DNA from: Flavobacteriales bacterium UBA720
GTDB lineage: Bacteria > Bacteroidota > Bacteroidia > Flavobacteriales > Weeksellaceae
Assembly (NCBI GenBank): GCA_002297505.1
Contig: DBLQ01000091.1
Location: forward strand, 1 to 52,187
Direction of reading: 5' to 3'
DNA: 52,187 nt
Position 1 is the first letter of the stretch; the number at the start of each line of letters is the position of its first letter. Of this stretch, positions 21,590-30,174 are shown one piece after another. The translations under genes were made by a program, and so were the position numbers. The notes under the pieces were generated by a model that worked only from the letters and a program-made list of their open reading frames with translations, did no database searches and was not told the DNA's origin.

Positions 21590-23848
21590 ATGAAAAGAAA
21601 TGCTGTTGCGATAGGTCTCATAACATTCTCTGTTTTCGGCTATGGTCAGGAAAAAAAATCGGATTCACTCAATGTAAGAACGATTGAAGATGTAAAACTT
21701 CATAAGGCAGGAAATCCAAATAAGGCGAAAACATTTACAACCAAGTCAAATCTGGATGTGATGGAAAATCCACAGGCCACTGCAATAGTGACACACGAAA
21801 TCATCGAACAGCAGCAGGCACAGCAATTGTCAGACGTTGTAAGAAATGTCAACGGAATGTATATTACTTCTGCAAGAGGCGGGTCGCAGGATAGTTTTGG
21901 AGCCAGAGGCTATACTTTTGGTAACGAAAATATTTATAAAAACGGTGCCCGCATTAACAGTGGTATCTTCCCCGAAGTTTCAGGAATGGAACGCGTGGAG
22001 ATACTGAAAGGTGGTGCTGCAATCTTATACGGCAATGTAGCTCCCGGCGGAATCCTTAATATGATCACTAAAAAACCATTATTCCATCAAGGAGGAAGCG
22101 TTGCCCTTAGTGCGGGAAGTTGGGACAATTACAAAGCAACTCTGGACTTTTATAATGCGCTTTCAAAAAGTTCGGCATTCCGTGTGAACGGGGCTTTTGA
22201 AGACAAAGGGAGTTTCCGCGATGGAATCACTTCTCAAAAATATTACTTCAATCCGAGCTTCCTTTTTAATATCTCGGACAAGACTCAATTAATTGTTGAG
22301 GGCGACTATCTGAAAAATTATTTCACACCGGATTTTGGGGTAGGAACACTGGTTTTGGATACTAAAACGTCTAGGTCTGTGATCAACGATTTACTGGACA
22401 TCCGTAAAAACGCAGGTGTGGATTTCCAATATCAAGATGCTCAGATGGCAACAAGTACTATTACCTTAAACCATCAGATCAACAATAACTGGAACCTGAA
22501 TATTGTAGGTTCCTATCAAAATTACACGAAAGATTTTTTCGGAAACGAAAGAATGCAATGGAATTTCCAGCCCATCAATAGTACTTACCTTTGGAACAGA
22601 AGTCTGACTAAGACTTATAATGAGCAAAACTACGGCTCCTTGCAGGCCAACTTGAATGGAGCATTTAGTACCGGGAAAATCAAACATAAACTGCTTCTAG
22701 GTGCGGATGCTGATTACCTGCAGTCCGACAGCTATACTTACTTTCTACAAAAACAAAACGGAAGCTGGAACAGTGGCGCTCTGGTGTATGGAACCAACGG
22801 CAATAATACCAGTGGTAATATTCTCCTGAGTGATGAGTCTACCTGGGCATCAGGCTACGAACCAGAAACTGCCAAGCAAAGTCTGACGAGAACACCGACA
22901 AGGAGAGTTGGCGTGTATGTTCAGGATCTGATTTCCATCACGGATAAATTCAAATTGCTCGCAGGAATCCGATGGTCTTACCTGGAAAATATGGCGGTTC
23001 TAAAGACCAATTATCAGTTTGATAAACAAAATTTCTACAAAACGTCCACAGCTGGGAAACTCAGCAAAAACGCTTTTTCACCAAGGGTAGGATTGGTTTA
23101 CGAATGGACAGAAAACTTGATGACCTTTGCCAGTTATACCAACTCATTTGTTCCTAACACCGGAAACGATGTAAATGGTCAATCGCTGGATCCTTCCATT
23201 ATAGACCAGTGGGAATTGGGATTTAAGAAAAATCTGTTTTCCAACACTTTAGCTTTTAACGCCACAGCTTACCAGATTGACAACAGCAACCTTGCCCAGA
23301 TGGCGGCTTTCAATGCTGCAGGACAAATTAACACTGACACGAATATCAAGGAATTGACAGGCAAAACACGTAGCCGAGGTGTAGAACTGGACATCACGGG
23401 AAATCCGCTATCCAATCTTTCGATCATTGCAGGATATTCTTATAATCATATGACCTATTTGGAAACACCAAATACAGATGGCAGTTTTATAGAAGGCGAA
23501 AGAATTGTGAGAACACCGCTTAATACGGCTAACGCCTCTATATTTTATACCTTTGATCAATATATTAAAGGATTAAAAATCGGGGCGACAGCATTTTATA
23601 CCGGAAATCGTTTTGGTGGCTGGAATAATCTGAAGGACGCCAACGGGAATCAGAAAACCGATAGACTGATACCAATGACGGGCTTTACACAGATTGATTT
23701 CAGCGTCGCTTATCAGTACAATAAATTCCTTATTCAGGGGAAATTAGGCAATGCATTCAACGTCTTGAATTACAACGTGCACGAGAACTATTCTGTAAAC
23801 CCGATTATGCCGAGAAATTTTTACGTAACCTTGACGTATAAACTTTAA
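21590..23848 (+). CDS. TonB-dependent siderophore receptor
   Basis: This 752-residue outer-membrane receptor has a signal peptide (about 1-20), a plug domain (about 55-170; QQAQQLSDVVRNVNGMYIT, FGARGYTFGNENIYKNGARI, ERVEILKGGAAILYGNVAPG) and a 22-strand beta-barrel ending in the aromatic/hydrophobic FYVTLTYKL. The plug pattern matches the FhuA/FpvA-type siderophore family rather than the SusC group, and there is no CarboxypepD domain in front. Energy comes from TonB-ExbBD, not encoded here. A hairpin separates it from the downstream PepSY-type gene, which probably takes part in reduction or processing of the iron load. Confidence 0.93.
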   Translation: MKRNAVAIGLITFSVFGYGQEKKSDSLNVRTIEDVKLHKAGNPNKAKTFTTKSNLDVMENPQATAIVTHEIIEQQQAQQLSDVVRNVNGMYITSARGGSQDSFGARGYTFGNENIYKNGARINSGIFPEVSGMERVEILKGGAAILYGNVAPGGILNMITKKPLFHQGGSVALSAGSWDNYKATLDFYNALSKSSAFRVNGAFEDKGSFRDGITSQKYYFNPSFLFNISDKTQLIVEGDYLKNYFTPDFGVGTLVLDTKTSRSVINDLLDIRKNAGVDFQYQDAQMATSTITLNHQINNNWNLNIVGSYQNYTKDFFGNERMQWNFQPINSTYLWNRSLTKTYNEQNYGSLQANLNGAFSTGKIKHKLLLGADADYLQSDSYTYFLQKQNGSWNSGALVYGTNGNNTSGNILLSDESTWASGYEPETAKQSLTRTPTRRVGVYVQDLISITDKFKLLAGIRWSYLENMAVLKTNYQFDKQNFYKTSTAGKLSKNAFSPRVGLVYEWTENLMTFASYTNSFVPNTGNDVNGQSLDPSIIDQWELGFKKNLFSNTLAFNATAYQIDNSNLAQMAAFNAAGQINTDTNIKELTGKTRSRGVELDITGNPLSNLSIIAGYSYNHMTYLETPNTDGSFIEGERIVRTPLNTANASIFYTFDQYIKGLKIGATAFYTGNRFGGWNNLKDANGNQKTDRLIPMTGFTQIDFSVAYQYNKFLIQGKLGNAFNVLNYNVHENYSVNPIMPRNFYVTLTYKL

Positions 23849-23875
23849 TTAATAACAAATCCAATTTCTAAACAT

Positions 23876-23908
23876 AAAAGTGGAGTCATACATTGGCGTC
23901 CACTTTTT
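23876..23908 (+). terminator. Hairpin terminator or attenuator between receptor and PepSY gene
   Basis: AAAAGTGGA pairs with TCCACTTTT (9 bp, about 14-nt loop) followed by T and an AT-rich tail. It lies within the same-strand pair, so it may reduce rather than abolish expression of the downstream gene. Confidence 0.7.
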
Positions 23909-23932
23909 CAAATTTAAAAGACAAATACAACA

Positions 23933-24448
23933 ATGGACAAAATCAAGAACACGAAAACGTTTATGAGAATAACGCACCGCTACCTGGGGTATTTTCTGGC
24001 TGGAATAATGGCTGTTTATGCCATCAGTGGCGTTTTATTGGTATACAGAGACACGGATTTTCTGAAGAAAGAAAAGAGTTACGAGAAGAAATTTGAGGCT
24101 AATCTGGATGAGAAAAAGCTCGGGAAAGAAATCAAAATCAAAGGTTTTGAGGTGGAGAAGACGGAAGGCGACGTGATGTTTTTCAAGCAGGGAACTTATA
24201 ATATGAAAACCGGTGAAGCAAAATATAAGAAGAAAGAATTGCCGTTTGTACTGGACAAAATGACGAAACTTCACAAATCCCAATCCAAAGACACATTATC
24301 TCCATTGAATACATTTTTCGGAATTTCTTTATTTTTCTTTGTGATTTCCAGTTTCTGGATGTTCAATCCTAAGACCAAAGCTTTCAAACGCGGAATGGTT
24401 TTCACAGCGATTGGATTGGTGGTTGCGTTGATTCTGACATTTATTTAA
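23933..24448 (+). CDS. PepSY-associated membrane protein, iron-uptake partner
   Basis: This 171-residue protein opens MDKIKNTKTFMRITHRYLGYF, has a first transmembrane helix (about 20-40, GYFLAGIMAVYAISGVLLVY) preceded by the THRYLG motif common to PepSY-TM proteins, a soluble PepSY-like middle (45-120) and two C-terminal helices (about 122-170). Longer members of the family reduce ferric siderophores or haem in the inner membrane. The present protein is short, about half of a full PepSY-TM reductase. Its place directly after a siderophore receptor supports an iron role. Confidence 0.78.
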   Translation: MDKIKNTKTFMRITHRYLGYFLAGIMAVYAISGVLLVYRDTDFLKKEKSYEKKFEANLDEKKLGKEIKIKGFEVEKTEGDVMFFKQGTYNMKTGEAKYKKKELPFVLDKMTKLHKSQSKDTLSPLNTFFGISLFFFVISSFWMFNPKTKAFKRGMVFTAIGLVVALILTFI

Positions 24449-24497
24449 ATTGCTTTAGATAGTCTGGCCGATATCGGAATTGGATAGACAGAATTAA

Positions 24498-24531
24498 AGA
24501 AAACGGCCTGTGTTTTAAAAATACAGGCCGT
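24498..24531 (-). terminator. Intrinsic terminator at the end of the cys operon
   Basis: ACGGCCTGT pairs perfectly with ACAGGCCGT (9 bp, GC-rich) and the minus-strand transcript continues with UUUUC. It stands about 100 bp beyond the TauE stop, between convergent genes; on the plus strand the T-run is missing, so it serves mainly the cys operon. Confidence 0.75.
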
Positions 24532-24628
24532 CATTCAATGACATTATAAGTTTTATATCTGACATCGGGAGGTTTAGAAAAGAAGGTGCTTACTTGAATA
24601 GAATGCTCTTGCTTTAGGAGATTATCAA

Positions 24629-25921
24629 TTATATCAAACCCAAAGTCTTCAAAAGAACATTCAGACTCCAGATAATCACCATAGCACCAACGCCGATAAA
24701 CATTACTTTCAATGGTAATTTCCCGGCCATTTTTGCTGCAATCGGAGCGGCAAGAACACCACCAAGAATCAGTGCCGCAATCAATTGCCAATGGCTGATT
24801 CCGATAACTGAAAAGAAAGTCAATGCGCTGGCGAAAGTGACGAAAAACTCAGTCAGGCTGACGGTTCCGATGATGTAGCGCGGTGTTTTGCCTTTAGAAA
24901 TTAAAGTGGATGTTACCAACGGTCCCCAACCACCGCCGCCGAAAGAATCCAAGAAACCACCTGCACCAGCCAGCCAGCCGACTCTTTTTGTCTTTTTGCG
25001 TTTCTTGTTTTTCTTGAAGGCATTGAACAAAATCCTTATTCCGAGAATGAAAGTATAGGTGGCAAGGATCGGTTTGATAATTCCTGCATATTTCTCTCCG
25101 AAATAGGACAAAAGCAATGCACCCAAAACCGCTCCGATCACGCCCGGAATCAGGATGTTTTTGAATAATTTTTTATTGATATTCCCGAATTTGTAATGAC
25201 TGAATCCGGAGGCACCGCTGGAAAACATTTCCGCCGTGTGGATGCTGCTACTGATTGCCGGCAGCGGAATCCCGATGTACAATAACGCAGCTGTACATGT
25301 CACGCCATAGCCCATCCCCAGAGCGCCATCAATCAGTTGCGCTAAAAAACCCACTAAAAATAGCCAGAAAAAACGCTCATCCGTATTCTGATTAAGGTAA
25401 TTATAAGCGACCTGCAAATCCTTAAAGCCAATGTAAAAGGAAGCGATATTGACAAGTAACAAGGTGACAAATGCCAGAAAAAAGAGGGTTGCAATTCTTC
25501 GCCACTTCTTCTCGCCATTGATGATGAACAGCGATTTCCGGTCCTGCGAACTGTTATTTCCTCGGAAGAAAAAGTCCTCATCCGAAGAAAGACCTGGCGC
25601 AAAATATAGATTTTTCTTTTCTTTGATTTTATTAATGATCAGCTGGTCCTGAGAAGCATCTTCTGTCGCCACAATGAACAAATCTGCCATCTCCAAGTGA
25701 GCGTCATCAAAATCCTCATTGATAATTTTGACTGAGGTATTTTCCAGCAACAGGTTTTTGATATCATCCGAAAGTCGCCTGGAGAGAACACTGATACTGG
25801 CATCAGGAATATTCTGCATCAGATCATTGAGCTGTTCGGAAGCTAATTTTCCACCGCCGACTATCAGAATTCTGTTGGTCGAGGCATTGATGAAAACCGG
25901 AAGTGAAATTTTTGCTGTCAA
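24629..25921 (-). CDS. Fusion: siroheme-synthase-type dehydrogenase domain plus TauE/SafE permease
   Basis: This 430-residue protein joins two domains. Residues 1-135 are a Rossmann fold of the precorrin-2 dehydrogenase / CysG N-terminal type, with RILIVGGGKLASEQ for NAD binding and ADLFIVATEDASQDQ. Residues about 140-430 are a TauE/SafE permease with eight or so helices, marked by AQLIDGALGMGYGV and GFLDSFGGGGWGP. TauE/SafE proteins export sulfite or related anions. It follows cysN by 18 bp and is the last gene of the sulfate operon. The fusion could link sulfite handling to siroheme supply for sulfite reductase. Confidence 0.88.
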   Translation of the reverse strand: MTAKISLPVFINASTNRILIVGGGKLASEQLNDLMQNIPDASISVLSRRLSDDIKNLLLENTSVKIINEDFDDAHLEMADLFIVATEDASQDQLIINKIKEKKNLYFAPGLSSDEDFFFRGNNSSQDRKSLFIINGEKKWRRIATLFFLAFVTLLLVNIASFYIGFKDLQVAYNYLNQNTDERFFWLFLVGFLAQLIDGALGMGYGVTCTAALLYIGIPLPAISSSIHTAEMFSSGASGFSHYKFGNINKKLFKNILIPGVIGAVLGALLLSYFGEKYAGIIKPILATYTFILGIRILFNAFKKNKKRKKTKRVGWLAGAGGFLDSFGGGGWGPLVTSTLISKGKTPRYIIGTVSLTEFFVTFASALTFFSVIGISHWQLIAALILGGVLAAPIAAKMAGKLPLKVMFIGVGAMVIIWSLNVLLKTLGLI

Positions 25922-25939
25922 GGTTTATTTGATTTAAAA

Positions 25940-27178
25940 TTATTGAATCAAACCTGCGCCCACCGTTACAAAACTCGATTCATCGATGAAGATGATTCCG
26001 CCACTGGATGCCAAATCTTTGTAGGAATCGTAAGCCAGAGGTTTTGCCGTTTTCAATTTTAATTTGACAATTTCATTCAGCGAAACCTGATCTACTTCCT
26101 GTTGTTCCAGCGTATTGACATCCAATTTATAATCAATTTCTTTGATGACTGCTTTGACTTGTGTCGTGTTATTTTGAATGAGATATTTCGAGCCGGATTT
26201 CAAAGGTTTATCGCCCATCCAACACACTAAAACTTCCAGTTCCTGCTCTACTTTCGGAGGGTCATCGGATTTTACGATCCAATCACCACGGCTGATATCG
26301 ACATCATCTTCCAAATGCAAAATCACGCTCTGAGGCGCAAATGCTTCTTCCACTTTTTCCTGATTGATTTCGATCGCAGAAATTTTACTCTCAGTTCCGG
26401 AAGGCAAAACCGTCACCGCATCTCCGACTTTGTAAATCCCGCTTGTGATTTTTCCGGCGTAACCACGGTAGTCGTGGAGTTCATCGGTCTGAGGACGAAT
26501 CACGTATTGGACAGGAAATCTGGCTTTATGCAGATTAATCGTATTTTCTAATTCTACAGATTCCAGATAATCCAATAAAGTTTTTCCTTCGTACCAATTC
26601 AGGTTTTCAGATTTGTCAACGATGTTATCGCCGTCCAAAGCTGAGATTGGAATGTAAACCGCATTATTCAGAGACAGTTGCTCTGCCATTTTTGAATAAT
26701 CATCTTTGATTTGGTTGAAAATTTCCTCGGAATAATTAACCAAATCCAGCTTGTTAATTGCCACCACCACATTCGGAATATTGAGTAATGATGCAATGAT
26801 TGAATGTCTTTTGGTTTGCTCGATGATTCCGTTTCTGGCATCAATCAGGATGATAATCAAATCGGAATTGCTCGCTCCCGTGATCATATTTCGCGTGTAC
26901 TGCACGTGTCCGGGCGCGTCGGCGATGATGAACTTCCGTTTCGGTGTAGAGAAATATTTGTACGCTACATCGATGGTAATTCCTTGTTCGCGTTCGGCTC
27001 TCAGACCGTCTGTAAGCAAAGCCAAATCCAGTTCGCCGTCATTTTTGAATTTACTGGCGCGCTCCACGGCTTCCAGTTGGTCTATCAGAATGTTTTTGCT
27101 GTCGTATAATAATCTGCCGATCAGTGTGCTTTTTCCGTCGTCTACACTTCCTGCAGTGATGAATCTTAGTATGTCCAT
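25940..27178 (-). CDS. cysN: Sulfate adenylyltransferase subunit 1 (GTPase)
   Basis: This 412-residue elongation-factor-like GTPase has G1 GSVDDGKST (10-18), DAPGH, NKLDLV and a C-terminal beta-barrel pair. CysN uses GTP to drive CysD, making adenylyl sulfate (APS) from sulfate and ATP. No CysC kinase domain is fused at the C-terminus, which fits an APS-reducing pathway. The spacer upstream to cysD is 239 bp and holds element R1, unusual for these partner genes. It is followed after 18 bp by the TauE fusion. Confidence 0.96.
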   Translation of the reverse strand: MDILRFITAGSVDDGKSTLIGRLLYDSKNILIDQLEAVERASKFKNDGELDLALLTDGLRAEREQGITIDVAYKYFSTPKRKFIIADAPGHVQYTRNMITGASNSDLIIILIDARNGIIEQTKRHSIIASLLNIPNVVVAINKLDLVNYSEEIFNQIKDDYSKMAEQLSLNNAVYIPISALDGDNIVDKSENLNWYEGKTLLDYLESVELENTINLHKARFPVQYVIRPQTDELHDYRGYAGKITSGIYKVGDAVTVLPSGTESKISAIEINQEKVEEAFAPQSVILHLEDDVDISRGDWIVKSDDPPKVEQELEVLVCWMGDKPLKSGSKYLIQNNTTQVKAVIKEIDYKLDVNTLEQQEVDQVSLNEIVKLKLKTAKPLAYDSYKDLASSGGIIFIDESSFVTVGAGLIQ

Positions 27179-27180
27179 TT

Positions 27181-27222
27181 TTAGTTGTCAGTTGTTGGTT
27201 GATAGTTGTTGGTTTTTAGCAG
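27181..27222. repeat. Simple GTTGTTGGTT repeat tract in the cysD-cysN spacer
   Basis: A tract of the form GTTGTCAGTTGTTGGTTGAT occurs on the plus strand, that is, CAACCAACAAC-type repeats on the minus strand. The same motif family is found in the coding sequence of the ABC-F linker at about 21209-21236. It lies directly before the cysN start, where the ribosome would load. Confidence 0.65.
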
Positions 27223-27244
27223 CTACATTGTTGGGGAATCGCTC

Positions 27245-27351
27245 ATAGCCCTGATAGGAGCGGCATCCTTTTTTGCTTTTTACAGAATTTCTTTTTGATG
27301 ACAAATCGTCGAAAGCAAAAAAGATATAGCGGATAGCAGGTTCCCGGCTCC
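27245..27351. repeat. Interspersed element R1, copy 2, inside the cysD-cysN spacer
   Basis: The left end (27246-27276) matches 29 of 31 bases of copy 1 and the right end (27316-27340) 23 of 25. The interior (27277-27315) is unrelated to copy 1 yet again pairs: C plus six T plus GC then TTT pair with GAAA, GC, six A and G. Base changes are compensated (a C-A mismatch in copy 1 is a C-G pair here). The element fills half of the 239-bp spacer within the cys operon and would be part of its mRNA. Confidence 0.75.
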
Positions 27352-27417
27352 AAAATTTATCAATGATAAACGTTGGTTGATCAATGATTTTGAAGTTCAA
27401 TCATTCATCATACATAA

Positions 27418-28326
27418 TTAAAAGTATCCGGCTTTTTTTCTGTCTTCCATTGCGGCTTCGGAGGTTCTGTCGTCTATACGGGTTTCGCCTCGTTCGCTGG
27501 TTTTGGTGGTGATAATTTCTGCAATCACCTGTTCCAGACTGGTCGCTTCCGATAAAACCGCTGCGGTACAGGTCATATCGCCCACTGTTCTGTAGCGGAC
27601 TTTTTCCGTGGTTACCACGTCGCCTTCTTCCAGATTCACAAACTCATTTATCGCGATGAATTGGTTATCAAGATTGAGAACCTCACGTTCGTGCGAGAAG
27701 TAGATAGAAGGTAATTGAATATTTTCTTTCAGAATGTAATTCCAAACATCCAGCTCTGTCCAGTTACTGATCGGGAAAGCGCGCACCTGCTCGCCTTTGT
27801 GGATTTTCCCGTTGTAGGTATTCCACAATTCGGGACGCTGGAGTTTCGGATCCCATTGTCCGAAATCATCACGAACAGAGAAAATACGTTCTTTGGCTCT
27901 CGCTTTTTCCTCGTCCCGCCTTCCGCCACCGATGCAACAATCGAATTCGAACTCTTCAACCGTATCCAGCAATGTAAAAGTCTGCAGAGCGTTTCTGCTA
28001 GGCAGTTTGCCTTTCGGTTCTCTCAAACCTTTTTCCTTGATAGTGTCTTCTACTTTTCTCACGATGAGTTTTTCGCCGATTTGTTCCGCTAATTGGTCCC
28101 GAAATTCCAAAACCTCAGGAAAGTTGTGACCTGTGTCGATGTGAACCAAAGGAAAAGGAAATTTCCCCGGCCGGAAGGCTTTTAGCGCCAGGTGAACCAG
28201 CGTAATGCTGTCTTTCCCGCCACTGAAAAGCAATGCAGGACGTTCAAACTGACCGGCGACTTCGCGGAAAATATGAATGGCTTCGGATTCTAACTGCTCG
28301 AGGTAATCCAAATGGTATTTTGACAT
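27418..28326 (-). CDS. cysD: Sulfate adenylyltransferase subunit 2 (PP-loop ATPase)
   Basis: This 302-residue protein has the PP-loop motif LFSGGKDSITLVHLAL (near 33-48), HNFPEVLEFRD and the CysD-type IGGGRRDEEKARAKER, and ends DRTSEAAMEDRKKAGYF, as in E. coli CysD. With CysN it forms APS. It follows cysH by 18 bp and is separated from its partner cysN by a repeat-bearing 239-bp spacer. The normal length and complete motifs indicate a working enzyme. Confidence 0.97.
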   Translation of the reverse strand: MSKYHLDYLEQLESEAIHIFREVAGQFERPALLFSGGKDSITLVHLALKAFRPGKFPFPLVHIDTGHNFPEVLEFRDQLAEQIGEKLIVRKVEDTIKEKGLREPKGKLPSRNALQTFTLLDTVEEFEFDCCIGGGRRDEEKARAKERIFSVRDDFGQWDPKLQRPELWNTYNGKIHKGEQVRAFPISNWTELDVWNYILKENIQLPSIYFSHEREVLNLDNQFIAINEFVNLEEGDVVTTEKVRYRTVGDMTCTAAVLSEATSLEQVIAEIITTKTSERGETRIDDRTSEAAMEDRKKAGYF

Positions 28327-28344
28327 TTTAATCTTTGTTAATTG

Positions 28345-29058
28345 TTATTGATGGACGTGCAGACCACATTCTTTTTTGCCGGCATCTTCCCACCACCATC
28401 TTCCGGCGCGGAAATCTTCGCCCGGCTGGATGGCCCTGGTACACGGCGCGCAGCCGATGCTGACGAAACCTTTGTCGTGAAGATTATTATAAGGAATTTG
28501 ATTTTGCTGGATGTAATCTCTCACTTCATCTGTAGTCCAGAAGAGAAGCGGATGGAATTTGATAATCTGATTAGACTCATCCCATTCGAATGGAGACAGA
28601 TTTTCCCTGGCTGCAGAATGTTCTGCTCTAAGACCCGTGATCCAGACTTTGTTGCCCTTTAAAGCGCGTTTCAGCGGATGCACTTTTCTGATGTCACAGC
28701 AGGTTTTTCTGTTGTCCACAGATCTGTAAAAAGAATCGGGACCATTGATCTGAACAAAAGGTTCCAATTCCCCGGGATCAGGATAATAGGCCTTGATATT
28801 GACTTTGTATTTTGACCTCGTGAGATTCCAGGTATTGTAGGTCTCTTCGAACAATCTACCTGTATCCAGCGTGAAAATTTTCAGAGGCAGATTCTTCACC
28901 ATCTCGGTTATCACCTGATCCTCGAAGCTGAAACTGGTGGAAAAGCAGACTTCATCCGGGAAAGCGTAGGTCAGTGCTTTCAGAACCTCGGCAATAGGTT
29001 TATCCTGAGTGGATTCGGAAAGAAGGTTTTGAAAAATCGATTTCAATTCATTGTCCAT
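28345..29058 (-). CDS. cysH: Adenylyl-sulfate (APS) reductase, thioredoxin dependent
   Basis: This 237-residue protein is a PAPS/APS reductase fold. It has C120-C121 in KTCCDIRK and C203/C206 in GCAPC, the CC...CxxC set that binds a [4Fe-4S] cluster, and the catalytic C231 in KKECGLH. The cluster marks the APS-using branch, not the PAPS enzyme of E. coli. This agrees with the lack of any cysC in the operon. It reduces APS to sulfite and AMP, and is the first gene behind a clear promoter. Confidence 0.94.
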   Translation of the reverse strand: MDNELKSIFQNLLSESTQDKPIAEVLKALTYAFPDEVCFSTSFSFEDQVITEMVKNLPLKIFTLDTGRLFEETYNTWNLTRSKYKVNIKAYYPDPGELEPFVQINGPDSFYRSVDNRKTCCDIRKVHPLKRALKGNKVWITGLRAEHSAARENLSPFEWDESNQIIKFHPLLFWTTDEVRDYIQQNQIPYNNLHDKGFVSIGCAPCTRAIQPGEDFRAGRWWWEDAGKKECGLHVHQ

Positions 29059-29078
29059 CGTTACGTATTAAATCGATA

Positions 29079-29109
29079 CAAATTTAGCAATTCATCTAAA
29101 GTTGACCAA
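29079..29109 (-). promoter_or_regulatory. Promoter of the cysH-cysD-cysN-TauE operon
   Basis: On the minus strand TTTGG (TTG at 29109-29107) is followed after 20 nt by TAAATTTG (29086-29079), an exact flavobacterial promoter, with the cysH start 20 nt further on. Confidence 0.7.
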
Positions 29110-29137
29110 ATTAGTATAATTTAAATCCATCAAAAAA

Positions 29138-30169
29138 TTACAGGAATCTTCTGACGTCGATTTCAGATTCCAGCGCAATGTCCTTCTCAATATGATCAAA
29201 TAATACCTTTGAGAAGTAACTTCCATTGTAGACACCTCTGGCACCCAGTCCGTTAAAAATATAAATTCCAGGATATTCGGGATGGCGCCCCACAATTGGT
29301 CGACGGTCTGCAACTGTTGCCCGAAATGCTACTTTGACACCTTTGATCTCAAACGCATCGCTGTAGATTCCTTCAAGCCCTGATTTGAGTTCCTCCACGG
29401 AATCCGGATTGATATCGTGAGTTTTATCAAATCGGTCGTATGTACCGCCATAATAATACGCACCGTGATCGAGACTAAAGAGAAAGTGTTTTTTCTTGAT
29501 GATAAAAGGATCCGGCGCTCTGCTCAATGCGACCTTCAAACAGTGTCCTTTGTTGGGCTGAATGGGAATATTAGCAAAAAACGGATTGTGAAGACTTGAA
29601 ACACCTTCGCAGAAAATAATGTTTTTGAATGAAAGATTTCTGTAAGAATTTTTTTCCGCATTAAGTGACGGATAGTCAAATTTTTCTCTGATCAAATAAT
29701 GATTGTCCTCCAAATAATTTAGCATATCACTGAAAAAGTTGGCAACATCAATTCTACACGATTGGTTGACCTTCCCCGCACCGAAAGGATTTTCGACCGA
29801 TTGAAGTTGAAGAAAGTCCATGTTGAGATAGCGTCTTAAATCCTCTTTCTGAGCATTTTTAGACCACTGTACTTTTTCCGACTCATTGTGAAAGATCCGG
29901 ACCACGTTTTCATCCACCAGATAATTCTTGGAAGTATAGCTCTCTATTTCTTTGAAGATAACACTAAGATAATCGATCTGTTCCTGCGATTTCCAAAAGG
30001 TGTTGAATCGCTTCAGAATCACCGGATTGCAAACACCTGCGGAGATCTGTGAAGCGGAGATTTGCTCATCATAAAAAATCCTGAAAGATTTATTGGCCCT
30101 AATCAACTGATGCGCAAAAAAAATCCCTGCATACCCGGCTCCGACAATGATGTAATCGACTTGTTCCAT
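29138..30169 (-). CDS. FAD-dependent oxidoreductase (DAO/glycine-oxidase-like fold)
   Basis: This 343-residue protein opens with an FAD-binding Rossmann motif, IIVGAGYAGIFFAHQL (6-21). Near the C-terminus it has VADRRPIVGRHPEYPGIYIFNGLGARGVYNGSYFS, the second FAD-contact region of the D-amino-acid-oxidase group. The middle part is poorly conserved, so the substrate cannot be told. It comes directly after gldN but a strong terminator separates them, so no link with gliding is implied by transcription. Genes of this type next to gldN are common in flavobacteria as I recall. Confidence 0.85.
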   Translation of the reverse strand: MEQVDYIIVGAGYAGIFFAHQLIRANKSFRIFYDEQISASQISAGVCNPVILKRFNTFWKSQEQIDYLSVIFKEIESYTSKNYLVDENVVRIFHNESEKVQWSKNAQKEDLRRYLNMDFLQLQSVENPFGAGKVNQSCRIDVANFFSDMLNYLEDNHYLIREKFDYPSLNAEKNSYRNLSFKNIIFCEGVSSLHNPFFANIPIQPNKGHCLKVALSRAPDPFIIKKKHFLFSLDHGAYYYGGTYDRFDKTHDINPDSVEELKSGLEGIYSDAFEIKGVKVAFRATVADRRPIVGRHPEYPGIYIFNGLGARGVYNGSYFSKVLFDHIEKDIALESEIDVRRFL

Positions 30170-30174
30170 AAAAT

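Noticed and set aside
24531..24791. Open frame at the end of the TauE fusion
   Set aside because: It lies in another frame of the gene and its 3' spacer, across a terminator; no motif.
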